64,000 bases of DNA from Methanobacteriota archaeon (GTDB taxonomy: Archaea > Methanobacteriota > Methanobacteria > Methanobacteriales > Methanobacteriaceae), in contig JAKQFA010000006.1 of the NCBI GenBank assembly GCA_029556335.1, forward strand, positions 62,001 through 126,000, in the 5' to 3' direction. The notes below the pieces were generated by a model that was given only the letters and a program-made list of their open reading frames with translations, was not told the origin of the DNA and ran no database searches. Of this stretch, positions 1-7,729 are shown one piece after another (within the stretch, counting starts at the first letter, position 1; every line of letters starts with the position of its first letter). Both the position numbers and the translations under genes were made by a program.

Positions 1-21
1 TTCAGCTGCTTCTCTCTCCAA
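1..21 (-). CDS. top6B: DNA topoisomerase VI subunit B, N-terminal edge (partial)
   Basis: Only seven codons lie inside the window: a TTG start at position 21 followed by EREAAE. A strong Shine-Dalgarno sequence (AGGAGG on the minus strand, about 24-34) sits a few bases before the TTG, so a gene certainly seems to begin here. The reading start plus EREAAE resembles topoisomerase VI subunit B, and in many methanogens top6B follows the aIF1A, rio1 and PNO1-like genes, which is the order seen here. The identification rests on that short N-terminus and on synteny. Confidence 0.5.
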
Positions 22-81
22 ATTAAGCCTCCTTAATAGTGGTCATATATCATAATCAATAGTAATAATCCATTAATGGTT

Positions 82-654
82 CTACAAATCCGCTATCTTG
101 TGGGTTTCCTGAAACTCCTTCATCCTTCGTTTTTGTTTCTTTTTCTCCAGAAAAGCATAAACCGTCTTGTGGCGGGAGCCATTAAGGATCATTTCCACAG
201 CTTCATGAGCCACTTGAAGGTGCTCCATATCCCCAATGAGGGAAACGGTTTTTCCATATATGGAAACATCTACTTCGGCCATTTCAGTAATTATATCCCT
301 AGTTCGTCCGTCTTTACCAATTATTCGACTTTTTTGTCGTGTTAATGCCTTTTTCGACTTTCCCACATAGTCTGGTAGGTTTATTATGTCCAGCATAATC
401 TCGTCGCCGGCCAGTTTAAGGGCTATTTCAGGGTTGAATCCTCGTCCAATGGCTTTAATCATGTAGCGTGCTTTCCACACTGAAAGAGGATCTTCATTCT
501 CTTCGCCGGCAGATATAGAAACAGATCCGGCTTCGCTATCAATTTCCAGGTGAGTGTTGGTCGTTTTTTCAATCAGCCCCTTGGTGGTTCCCTTGCTTCC
601 AATTAAAACTGCCACTCTCTCTTGGGGGATCTTCAGATATTCGGTAGTGGGCAA
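82..654 (-). CDS. PNO1/Dim2-like KH-domain RNA-binding protein
   Basis: A 190-residue archaeal homologue of Pno1/Dim2, which in eukaryotes binds the 3' end of pre-18S rRNA during small-subunit maturation. Two KH modules are visible: the first with GSKGTT near residue 19, the second with GKDGRT near residue 113. The C-terminus is a basic tail (EKKKQKRRMK). The start is TTG at 654, preceded by GAGGTG on the minus strand. It lies downstream of rio1 and upstream of top6B, the usual methanogen arrangement, which pairs two ribosome-biogenesis factors. The function in archaea is inferred from the eukaryotic family. Confidence 0.88.
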   Translation of the reverse strand: MPTTEYLKIPQERVAVLIGSKGTTKGLIEKTTNTHLEIDSEAGSVSISAGEENEDPLSVWKARYMIKAIGRGFNPEIALKLAGDEIMLDIINLPDYVGKSKKALTRQKSRIIGKDGRTRDIITEMAEVDVSIYGKTVSLIGDMEHLQVAHEAVEMILNGSRHKTVYAFLEKKKQKRRMKEFQETHKIADL

Positions 655-702
655 TCTAACACCTCAATGAAAATATTACATTATCCTTTAAGATATACTT
701 TT

Positions 703-1515
703 CTATCCCTTTACATCCATAATTTTACTTTTAATCTCATTTATGGATATATTTATTCCTAATTTCTTAAAATCTCTAATTAAATTCTCAATATCGCGAT
801 TTAAAAGCCCCATGGCCAAAGGATGATCCCGGACTACCGCCTGTGAAACGTCAATAACCACCGGCTTATCATCGCAGATGAGGATGTTAAAGCTCGATAA
901 GTCTCCATGGATGATTTCTGCATCATTATATAGTTTGACAACAATATCCACAATCTCATCCACCATTTTTTTGGGATTAGCTATTTTTGTTTCTCTCATA
1001 AGGGGGGCGGGGTTTCCGAAAGAATCACCTATAAATTCCATAATTAAAACATTGTTTTTGGCAATGATGGGGTGTGGAACCGGGACACCTGCCTCTTCAG
1101 CTCTTTTAAGATTCCTGAATTCTTTCATCACCCACGTTTTAATCATTTGGCGTTTATTGGAGGTGTTAACTTTGAAACGGGGATCTCCCTGTATGTAGTA
1201 CTGCATTTTTTTAAAATCAGAGGTGCTTACGCGGTATATCTTCACCGCCACCAAGTTACCCTGATCATCAACACCTTTGAAAACATTAGCCTCTTTTCCA
1301 GTACTTATGGCACCTTTTAAAAGGTTTATATGGCCTTGTTTGGCTAATTTGTAGAGAGTCTCAAGGGTTAGCCGGTCAAAAACTTCGCTTCCAGTTCTTT
1401 TATCTTCCACACTTTTTAGGCGCTTAATTTCCCTCATCTTCTGTAGATCATAATCTGCTTTTGAAATTTTTGAATCCATAAATAACGCCTTTGGTTTTGA
1501 AGAATTTTTAGTCAA
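703..1515 (-). CDS. rio1: RIO1-type serine protein kinase
   Basis: An atypical protein kinase/ATPase of the RIO1 family, linked to late 40S/30S maturation. The 270-residue protein has an N-terminal basic extension, an ATP-binding loop in STGKEANVFKG near residue 72, the catalytic loop HGDLSSFN near residue 205, and the metal-binding Asp in VIDVSQAV. Length is normal for archaeal RIO1. The start is TTG at 1515 with only a weak ribosome site; an internal ATG at codon 13 is an alternative. A TTTATATA box lies about 70 bp upstream. The gene is followed by the PNO1-like gene, consistent with joint ribosome-assembly roles. Confidence 0.93.
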   Translation of the reverse strand: MTKNSSKPKALFMDSKISKADYDLQKMREIKRLKSVEDKRTGSEVFDRLTLETLYKLAKQGHINLLKGAISTGKEANVFKGVDDQGNLVAVKIYRVSTSDFKKMQYYIQGDPRFKVNTSNKRQMIKTWVMKEFRNLKRAEEAGVPVPHPIIAKNNVLIMEFIGDSFGNPAPLMRETKIANPKKMVDEIVDIVVKLYNDAEIIHGDLSSFNILICDDKPVVIDVSQAVVRDHPLAMGLLNRDIENLIRDFKKLGINISINEIKSKIMDVKG

Positions 1516-1584
1516 AATCAGCTGATTTAAGGTGTAAATGATATCAGACGATAATAACCCCTACTATTAGATAGTCCAACTTAG

Positions 1585-1592
1585 TATATAAA
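1585..1592 (-). promoter_or_regulatory. TATA box upstream of rio1
   Basis: The minus strand reads TTTATATA, the canonical archaeal box A, about 70 bp upstream of the rio1 start. The expected transcription start about 25 bp downstream leaves a leader of roughly 45 nt. The rest of the 260-bp gap between rio1 and aIF1A holds nothing else I can identify. Confidence 0.5.
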
Positions 1593-1775
1593 ATTTTATT
1601 ATCCCATTTACAGCATTTTAAGATGAAAGCAGGCCTCTAATCATTATCTTATAGCCAGCCAGAAATTTAGCCTTACACTACCTAAGGATCTTATGATCTG
1701 TACTATAGAATGATCTTTGTTGAACCCATAAAAGACAGATTTGAGAAAAAGAAAAAGTTAAACCTTTTCTAGAAA

Positions 1776-2081
1776 CTAGAGCTTCAGTTTTCCTCGACGT
1801 TCCAGCCAGTTCGCTTCGGTACGAGTATATCTCCATACAACATCGGCCTTTTCGTCACTTTGAAAAGCCCAGGGTTTTACCAGAACCACGTCTCCCTCTC
1901 TTATCCAGATCCTCTTTTTCATTTTACCCGGAATTCGGCATAGCCGTATTTTCCCATCGGCACATCTTACTTTTAACTTACCGTGCCCCATTATCTGCTC
2001 TACCAATCCAGGTATCTCACCCTTACGGGGAGACCGGACTCTTCGAACTTCTTGAGTTTGTTGACCGTGTCCTCTACTCAA
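1776..2081 (-). CDS. eif1A: Translation initiation factor aIF1A
   Basis: A 101-residue OB-fold initiation factor, the archaeal eIF1A, which occupies the ribosomal A site and promotes start-codon selection. The S1-like core includes GEIPGLVEQIMGHGK, then RIWIREGDVVLVKPW near residues 58-72 and a short C-terminal tail. Length is typical. The start is TTG at 2081, placed 4-8 bases after GGAGGAGAG on the minus strand, so the non-ATG start is well supported. It sits upstream of the rio1/PNO1/top6B cluster on the same strand. Confidence 0.95.
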   Translation of the reverse strand: MSRGHGQQTQEVRRVRSPRKGEIPGLVEQIMGHGKLKVRCADGKIRLCRIPGKMKKRIWIREGDVVLVKPWAFQSDEKADVVWRYTRTEANWLERRGKLKL

Positions 2082-2468
2082 ATACTCTCCTCCAATTTCT
2101 ATCGACGTTACTATCGTGAATCAAATGATCATCTAAAATTAAGGCGATTTAAATGGATATTCTGATTTGTGGCCTGATTTTAGAATAAACTTTAATGTGT
2201 ATTATGTGATCATTCAATCTTCCTTTTTATATTGTGTTTCGATGTATATATAAAAAACGTGCCGATCCCCTCCATTCCAGTAACCCAACTTTTATAAAGT
2301 CACACTAAAAATATACAAAGAATGACTAGACTTTCCAATCGATCTTCATTTACATGATGGACTGGAAAGAAAAAAAATCTTATTAGCCTAGTTTAGGTTG
2401 AATGATCTTTGTGAATGAAATAATAACTAGTTATTTTAGAGATTCAAACTTGGTAAGAGTTGATTAAA
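2082..2468. other. 387-bp non-coding stretch with a hairpin and two TATA-like boxes
   Basis: No gene is seen between divergent aIF1A and the small basic ORF. An AT-rich TATA-like tract lies at about 2244-2256 (minus-strand TTTATATATA, suited to aIF1A) and TTTATAAA on the plus strand at about 2290-2298. A hairpin with 7-bp outer arms CTTTCCA/TGGAAAG occupies 2331-2369 and is followed by an A-rich run. Confidence 0.4.
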
Positions 2469-2555
2469 ATGGCAAAGGTAAAAGGAACAAAAAAAAGAAC
2501 CAGAGCAAACCATAAAAAACCTGGAAATAAAAGAGGAAGAGGAGTTAAGCATTAG
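2469..2555 (+). CDS. 28-residue Lys/Arg/Gly-rich basic protein (candidate)
   Basis: A complete small ORF from ATG to TAG. It encodes MAKVKGTKKRTRANHKKPG and then NKRGRGVKH, so about half the residues are Lys, Arg or His and there is no acidic residue. Such composition fits an RNA- or DNA-binding peptide, for example an accessory ribosomal or chromatin peptide, but I do not recognise a family with certainty. GGTAAG lies about 14 bases upstream, a weak ribosome site. It stands alone between aIF1A and moeA. The strongly biased composition and clean start/stop favour a real gene; conservation would decide. Confidence 0.55.
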   Translation: MAKVKGTKKRTRANHKKPGNKRGRGVKH

Positions 2556-2681
2556 TGATTCATGAGTTAGGGACGATAATGAATCTCTTTCAAAAAAAAT
2601 GTATGAATATTTAGGTGGATAAGTCCGATAATTTGATTGCATCGAATTCTAATTATATTTACTACCCCACCAGGTGATTCA

Positions 2682-3923
2682 ATGGGAGATGAGTTTCTGA
2701 ATTTATTGGAGCCCTATGAGGCGGAAAAGATCCTAAATTCTTTAGAACTAAAAAAGTCTGTGGAAAAGGTGGGTATTGGAGAATGTTCCGGCAGGGTTTT
2801 AGCTGAAGATATCTATTCAACAATTGCATTACCTCCTTTTAACAGGGTAGCCATGGATGGATATGCAGTCCAGGCAGAGAATACTTTTGGAGCATCTGAA
2901 GATAATCCGAAGGTGTTAAAACTAATAGAAGTTGTAGGGGCAGGTGATCAGCCCCAAAAAAAAATTATGGAAGGAACTTGTGCTGAGGTAGGGACTGGTG
3001 CCCCTGCCCCCCCTCAATCTGATGCAGTGATAATGGTGGAGTACACTGAAAAGTCAGATAACCAGGTAATGGTTTTTCAGGGGGTGGCACCTGGTGAAAA
3101 CATTACCAAAAAAGGCTCTGATATAGAAAAAAATCACCTTCTTTTGAAAAAAGACACGGTCTTGACTCCAGACAAAATTGGAGTTTTAAGTGCAATTGGA
3201 ATGGCATATATACCAGTTTACACCCAGATAAAGGTTGGAATCATATCCACTGGCAACGAGATAATTCCGGTGGGTGAGGATCTTGACTATGGAAAGGTGT
3301 ACGATGTTAACTCTCAAACCATTAGTTCGGCTGTCCATTCCTGTGGATGCATCCCAGTAGGTATTAAGATAATTGCTGATGACTTCAAAGTCCTGAAAAA
3401 TGCCATAAGCAGGTTAATGAATGAGGTTGATATAATTATAACCTCAGGGGGAACATCCGCCGGTGCTGGTGATGTGCTTCGATCAGTGATCGAAGATATG
3501 GGGGAGGTTTTAGTCCATGGAATATCATTCAAACCTGGAAAACCCACTTTAATAGGTACTTTAAAGGGTAAAGAAGATAAAATTTTAATTGGGTTACCTG
3601 GTTATCCAGTTGCGGCTTTAGTAGTCTTTGAATCATTAGTAGCACCATTTCTTAGGCGAAATTCAGGAGTTTCAGTGTCTGATGAATCAAATACCATACA
3701 ACTCAAAATATCCAGACGCTTTCATCCTTCCCGAGGTCGAACCCATCATCTACTGGTAAAAGTCCGCGATGATATAGCAATACCTATTCAAAAGGATTCA
3801 GGTGCCATCACTGCTTTGGCGGATGCAGATGGTTACGTTGAGATACCTAAAAGCACAGAAATCCTGGAAACCGGAACTTTGGTGCATGTGAAACTATTTC
3901 GGCGTACAACGGGTCTGTTTTGA
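2682..3923 (+). CDS. moeA: Molybdopterin molybdenumtransferase MoeA
   Basis: Inserts molybdate or tungstate into adenylylated molybdopterin, needed by formylmethanofuran dehydrogenase in methanogens. The protein has about 413 residues with the MoeA domains in order: the N-terminal region with LPPFNRVAMDGYA, the central MoCF-binding domain with TSGGTSAGAGDV, then LIGLPGYPVAA, and a C-terminal beta-barrel domain IV. The start at 2682 is chosen because GGTGAT sits three bases before it; an in-frame ATG at 2637 has no such site. No other cofactor gene lies nearby. Confidence 0.93.
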   Translation: MGDEFLNLLEPYEAEKILNSLELKKSVEKVGIGECSGRVLAEDIYSTIALPPFNRVAMDGYAVQAENTFGASEDNPKVLKLIEVVGAGDQPQKKIMEGTCAEVGTGAPAPPQSDAVIMVEYTEKSDNQVMVFQGVAPGENITKKGSDIEKNHLLLKKDTVLTPDKIGVLSAIGMAYIPVYTQIKVGIISTGNEIIPVGEDLDYGKVYDVNSQTISSAVHSCGCIPVGIKIIADDFKVLKNAISRLMNEVDIIITSGGTSAGAGDVLRSVIEDMGEVLVHGISFKPGKPTLIGTLKGKEDKILIGLPGYPVAALVVFESLVAPFLRRNSGVSVSDESNTIQLKISRRFHPSRGRTHHLLVKVRDDIAIPIQKDSGAITALADADGYVEIPKSTEILETGTLVHVKLFRRTTGLF

Positions 3924-3952
3924 ATTATTTTACAGGATTTATGTAATAGCAA

Positions 3953-4681
3953 TTAATAAAGCTCGAATAGGTCTTCTAAGACGACTTTCTTAGATGTTTC
4001 CACCATTTTGGGTATCTTCCCGATGGTGCCGGCTGATTCTCCTACGATTACCACCATCCCCCGGAAATGATCCCGGAGTTCTTCGGCCCGGGAAAGGCAA
4101 TTTTGCACTGCATCACCATCTTCCTCTCCTTGGGCATAATTACCCAGAGCAGTGGCTAGGGCATCGGCTACACTGGCCTTTGCGGCAAAAACAGTTACTG
4201 AGTCTGATCTACCAAAGCTAAGCGAGTGCCCCACCGTGCCTGATGAGGTGCAGATCCCCAGGGGAGTTAGGCTGTGCTTAACTTTAAAACCCAGACGTCC
4301 AGATAAAGATGATCCTCCAGCGAATAAACCTACTGTAACATCCTTATTGACCTTTAAAGCCACATCACCACCATTATCAACGATACTGTATCGGGATCCC
4401 TGTTTTAAAAGATAATTAAGGCATAACTGGGATATGGTGCCAGCTACTGCTGCCATGGGGCCTACACTTGCAAGGTTACTAGCATACGCCATTTCATTTA
4501 CAATTTGAGGGGCAATTTCCACTTTCAGAGGCTCGAGGCTACATAAAAATTCTGGATGGCTATGTATGTACCTTTTTAGTAGGGAACGTTCCTTTATTAC
4601 AAACTTGGCCAGATCCAGATTCTCCATATCGGTGGTGAGGAGTATGTTAGACTCTTCAACCACTACCCGTCTTTTGATCAT
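3953..4681 (-). CDS. UPF0280 family protein (ApbE-like fold)
   Basis: A 242-residue member of UPF0280, an archaeal family related in fold to the ApbE FAD/FMN transferases. Visible family features are the N-terminal RRVVVEESNILLTTD, the Gly/Ala-rich MAAVAGTISQ and NGGDVALK segments around residues 75-110, and GICTSSGTVGHSLSFG near residue 145. The biochemical role is not established. It is convergent with moeA and divergent from the PH-domain gene. Confidence 0.8.
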   Translation of the reverse strand: MIKRRVVVEESNILLTTDMENLDLAKFVIKERSLLKRYIHSHPEFLCSLEPLKVEIAPQIVNEMAYASNLASVGPMAAVAGTISQLCLNYLLKQGSRYSIVDNGGDVALKVNKDVTVGLFAGGSSLSGRLGFKVKHSLTPLGICTSSGTVGHSLSFGRSDSVTVFAAKASVADALATALGNYAQGEEDGDAVQNCLSRAEELRDHFRGMVVIVGESAGTIGKIPKMVETSKKVVLEDLFELY

Positions 4682-4764
4682 TTAGTATGGATATGGCTCC
4701 AGAACATAAATATTTTAGACGCCCCATAAAGAATAGTAGAGATAGGACTTATATTGTGGTGGAT

Positions 4765-5370
4765 ATGTTTAAAAAAAGAAGAGTAAATTCGCATTCCGGG
4801 GAAAGAATAGTTTTAAAGACTAAACCCCGATTCATGGTACATTCAGCCGGGGTGTTTTTTAAGGTTATAATCGTACTTCTTATTCTTTACTTCTTTCGTT
4901 TAGTACTGGAATGGATTAAAAACATTACAAATAGCTTGGATGCCTTTATTCAACTGCCTCTGGTGGAATGGACAACTTATGTCCTGTTAATAGTTATTTT
5001 AGTACTAATCTTAGGGGTGGCATATGATTATCTGTGCTGGCGACAAAAAAAATATACCTTGACCAATCACCGCATCATCGTTCAAAGCGGAATAATAAAA
5101 AGAAAAAAAAGCTACATCCATTACGATAAGATACAGGATATTGTGGTTTCACAAAGTTTGGTGGATAGATTATTATCAGCAGGGGATATGGAAATTTTTG
5201 GAGGACACGATTTCACTAACCTTATCCTAGAAGACATTCCCCAACCCCTTGAAGTCGAAAACATGATAAACAGACTTATGGGGGGTGAGGAGTTGAACTT
5301 TATCCAGCCAGAAAAGTCCAAACCCACCAAGTCCATCATTGAAGAATACGATAAAAAGTTTAAAAGATGA
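4765..5370 (+). CDS. PH-domain (bPH2/YdbS-like) membrane protein
   Basis: About 201 residues: a short cytoplasmic N-terminus, two transmembrane segments (around VIIVLLILYFFRLVL and TYVLLIVILVLILGVA), then a bacterial-type pleckstrin-homology domain beginning near YTLTNHRIIVQSGII and containing the usual YDKIQDI motif. Function is unknown; related proteins are small membrane proteins. An in-frame ATG at 4687 would lie only 5 bp from the divergent UPF0280 start, so I prefer 4765 (MFKKRR), which leaves room for promoters. The C-terminus is charged. Confidence 0.75.
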   Translation: MFKKRRVNSHSGERIVLKTKPRFMVHSAGVFFKVIIVLLILYFFRLVLEWIKNITNSLDAFIQLPLVEWTTYVLLIVILVLILGVAYDYLCWRQKKYTLTNHRIIVQSGIIKRKKSYIHYDKIQDIVVSQSLVDRLLSAGDMEIFGGHDFTNLILEDIPQPLEVENMINRLMGGEELNFIQPEKSKPTKSIIEEYDKKFKR

Positions 5371-5458
5371 ATCTCAAAGACTGATATACTGGACATGGAA
5401 CACTATTAAATCCAGTTCATTTATACTAATTTTATTAATAACTGGTGGATGGGGAGAA

Positions 5459-6625
5459 ATGAGGAATTATGATGTAGCTGTAGTGGGTTCTGGACCGATA
5501 GGTTCTACTTTGGCTCGATATGTGGCAAAAGAGGGTTTTAAGGTTGTTATATTGGAGAAAAAAAGAAATGTAGGAGTTCCTCTACAGTGTGCTGGTCTTT
5601 TAGGTAAAAGAATAAAAAAAATAAATATTTTACCTCAGGAATTCATTATGAACGAGATATACGGTGCATATTTACATTCACCATCTGAAACTATCCTTAA
5701 AGTGTCAAAAAAAGATCCAGAAGCCTATGTAATCGATAGAGTGGCATATGATCAATTTTTATCCGATGAAGCAGTTCAATCTGGAGCGCAACTGTTGCTA
5801 AATCACCGTGTAGAAAGTGTAAATATCCATAATGGCGAAGTTTTTGTGAGAAATGGTGAAAAAATATCGGCCCAAGTGGTGGTGGGGGCAGATGGTTACA
5901 ACTCCATGGTTTCTAGATTGTTCAATTCAGCATCAGAAAATTATGAAGCTGTACAGTATCTGATGAGTGTTAAAGGGGTTGAAAGGGATTATGTCCATGT
6001 GAAAGCTGAATCACAAATATCACCAGGTTTTTTGTGGATTATTCCCATTTCTGATAGTTTAGTTAGAGTGGGTATGTTTTCTTCGTTGCCTTATAAGGAG
6101 GCCAGTGCCCATCTGGAAGGTTACATCCAGAAAAATCCTCAATTGAAAAATTCTACTTACCTAAAAAAATATCATGGTTGTATCCCAATTTTCAACCCAA
6201 AAAAGCAGATTGTAAAAAAGAGGGCCATCCTTGTGGGGGACGCGGCATCCCAGGTGAAGCCCACCACAGGGGGTGGTTTGACTCTGGGTTTTCTCTGTGC
6301 TAAATTAGCATCAGAGGTAATGGTCAAAGCATTGGAGATAGAAAATACGGAGATTCTGCAGAAATATCAAACATTATATGGTAAAAAGTTTGGAAAAGAA
6401 CTTAAAACTCAACGAATGGTCCATAAAACTTTTCAATCTCTTAATGATGCAGAACTGGACTTCATGTTCTCCAAACTTAAGGAAGAAGATGCTGAAGATC
6501 TGATATCTGAATATGGAGACATGGACACCCAATCACCCCTAGTAAAGGAGATGCTTCGAAGGGGAATCATATTTTCCATACTCCCCCAGCTACTGTCTAG
6601 GAGGATTTCTTCTTTATGGAAATAG
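5459..6625 (+). CDS. Geranylgeranyl reductase family FAD-dependent oxidoreductase
   Basis: About 388 residues with an N-terminal FAD/NAD dinucleotide fold (VVGSGPIGSTLARYVAKEG, then a Glu-containing strand) and the family motif GDAASQVKPTTGGGLTLG near residue 265. Family members reduce the geranylgeranyl chains of archaeal ether lipids; others act on related isoprenoid or quinone substrates, so the substrate is open. The start at 5459 follows GGGGAG; the upstream in-frame extension overlaps the previous gene and lacks a ribosome site. It overlaps the next gene by 10 bp, so the two are cotranscribed. Confidence 0.85.
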   Translation: MRNYDVAVVGSGPIGSTLARYVAKEGFKVVILEKKRNVGVPLQCAGLLGKRIKKINILPQEFIMNEIYGAYLHSPSETILKVSKKDPEAYVIDRVAYDQFLSDEAVQSGAQLLLNHRVESVNIHNGEVFVRNGEKISAQVVVGADGYNSMVSRLFNSASENYEAVQYLMSVKGVERDYVHVKAESQISPGFLWIIPISDSLVRVGMFSSLPYKEASAHLEGYIQKNPQLKNSTYLKKYHGCIPIFNPKKQIVKKRAILVGDAASQVKPTTGGGLTLGFLCAKLASEVMVKALEIENTEILQKYQTLYGKKFGKELKTQRMVHKTFQSLNDAELDFMFSKLKEEDAEDLISEYGDMDTQSPLVKEMLRRGIIFSILPQLLSRRISSLWK

Positions 6626-7644
6626 CTATGATCCCCTCCCTGGAACATCCCACTCTGCCCAGGGCCGAAGTGGAAGCAGTTTTCCATGCAGAAAAATATA
6701 AATACAGTTTTAAGAAGGTAAAAAAAGGCTTAATAGTTATAGAAGTGCCTAATAGACTTTTTCAGGAACTCCCTAATACAGTAAGAAGACTATCATTCAC
6801 CCATGAAGTTTTCCGGGTGTTGTTACACACTTCCAGTGAAAAATTACTGGAAAAAGCAGCTGAATATCCCTGGGAGGATGTCGTCCAACGGGATTATGCC
6901 GTTAGAGTCAGGAAAATTGATAATAAATCCGATTTGAACTCTTTAGATCTGGAGAAAAAACTGGGCGGAATTATTAAAAGGCGTACCGGAGCCCGGGTCA
7001 ACCTGAAAAACCCACACGTCCTCATCAGAACGGTGTTAAATGATGACCAAGTCCTGGTGGGGGATCGTGTATCTAAGATATCAAAAAAACATTTCTTTGA
7101 ATTTAAACCCCATAAAAGACCATTTTTCTACCCCGGATCCATGCATCCCAAGCTGGCCCGGTGTATGGTGAACCTGACCCATGTTAAGCGGGGGGAGAGT
7201 TTACTGGATCCCTTCTGTGGAACAGGTGGGATTCTAATTGAGGCCGGGATCATCGGGGCCCAGGTGATAGGCAGTGATTTGGATTATAAAATGGTAAAAG
7301 GTACCAAGGAAAACCTATTGCACTGTGGGATAACTGATTTCAAGATATTCAGATCAGATGCTCGCAGTTTACCATTGACTGAACCAGTGGACGCGGTGGC
7401 AACTGATCCACCCTACGGCATATCTGCTTCCACAGGGGGTGAGAAGAGTCTGGATCTTTATAAACAATCCATCGTGTCCCTTGCAAAGATCATTAAGGAG
7501 GATGGACGGCTTTGCATGGCCACACCCCATTACCTCGATATCCATGAGGTGCTGAAGGGTACAAACTTTGAAGTAATAGAACAACACCATATAAGAATGC
7601 ACAAAAGTTTAACTAGGGTAATATCCATACTTAAACAGGTTTAA
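6616..7644 (+). CDS. tRNA (guanine(10)-N2)-dimethyltransferase
   Basis: A 342-residue Trm-G10 enzyme (archaeal Trm11 relative) that forms m2G/m22G at position 10 of tRNA. The N-terminus (residues about 1-150) is a THUMP-type RNA-binding region. The C-terminal SAM-dependent methyltransferase has DPFCGTGGILIEAG near residue 195 and the catalytic DPPYG motif near residue 258. AGGAGG lies 11 bases before the ATG at 6616, inside the end of the preceding gene. Confidence 0.9.
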   Translation: MEIAMIPSLEHPTLPRAEVEAVFHAEKYKYSFKKVKKGLIVIEVPNRLFQELPNTVRRLSFTHEVFRVLLHTSSEKLLEKAAEYPWEDVVQRDYAVRVRKIDNKSDLNSLDLEKKLGGIIKRRTGARVNLKNPHVLIRTVLNDDQVLVGDRVSKISKKHFFEFKPHKRPFFYPGSMHPKLARCMVNLTHVKRGESLLDPFCGTGGILIEAGIIGAQVIGSDLDYKMVKGTKENLLHCGITDFKIFRSDARSLPLTEPVDAVATDPPYGISASTGGEKSLDLYKQSIVSLAKIIKEDGRLCMATPHYLDIHEVLKGTNFEVIEQHHIRMHKSLTRVISILKQV

Positions 7645-7729
7645 CATGGTTTGTTAAAGTTTACATGGCCCTGGAGGAAAGTTTCTTCCATAATGGATTT
7701 ATTGTTCAAAAATTGATGAAGTGATTATC

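Noticed and set aside
7670..7700. GGAAAG/CTTCC-type short repeat upstream of the citramalate synthase gene
   Set aside because: Arms are too short and the loop too small to claim a terminator or operator.
7721..7729. GTG start for the citramalate synthase three codons upstream
   Set aside because: The same bases form the GTGAT ribosome site for the TTG at 7730, which yields the usual N-terminus MKVKIFDTT; kept as an alternative only.
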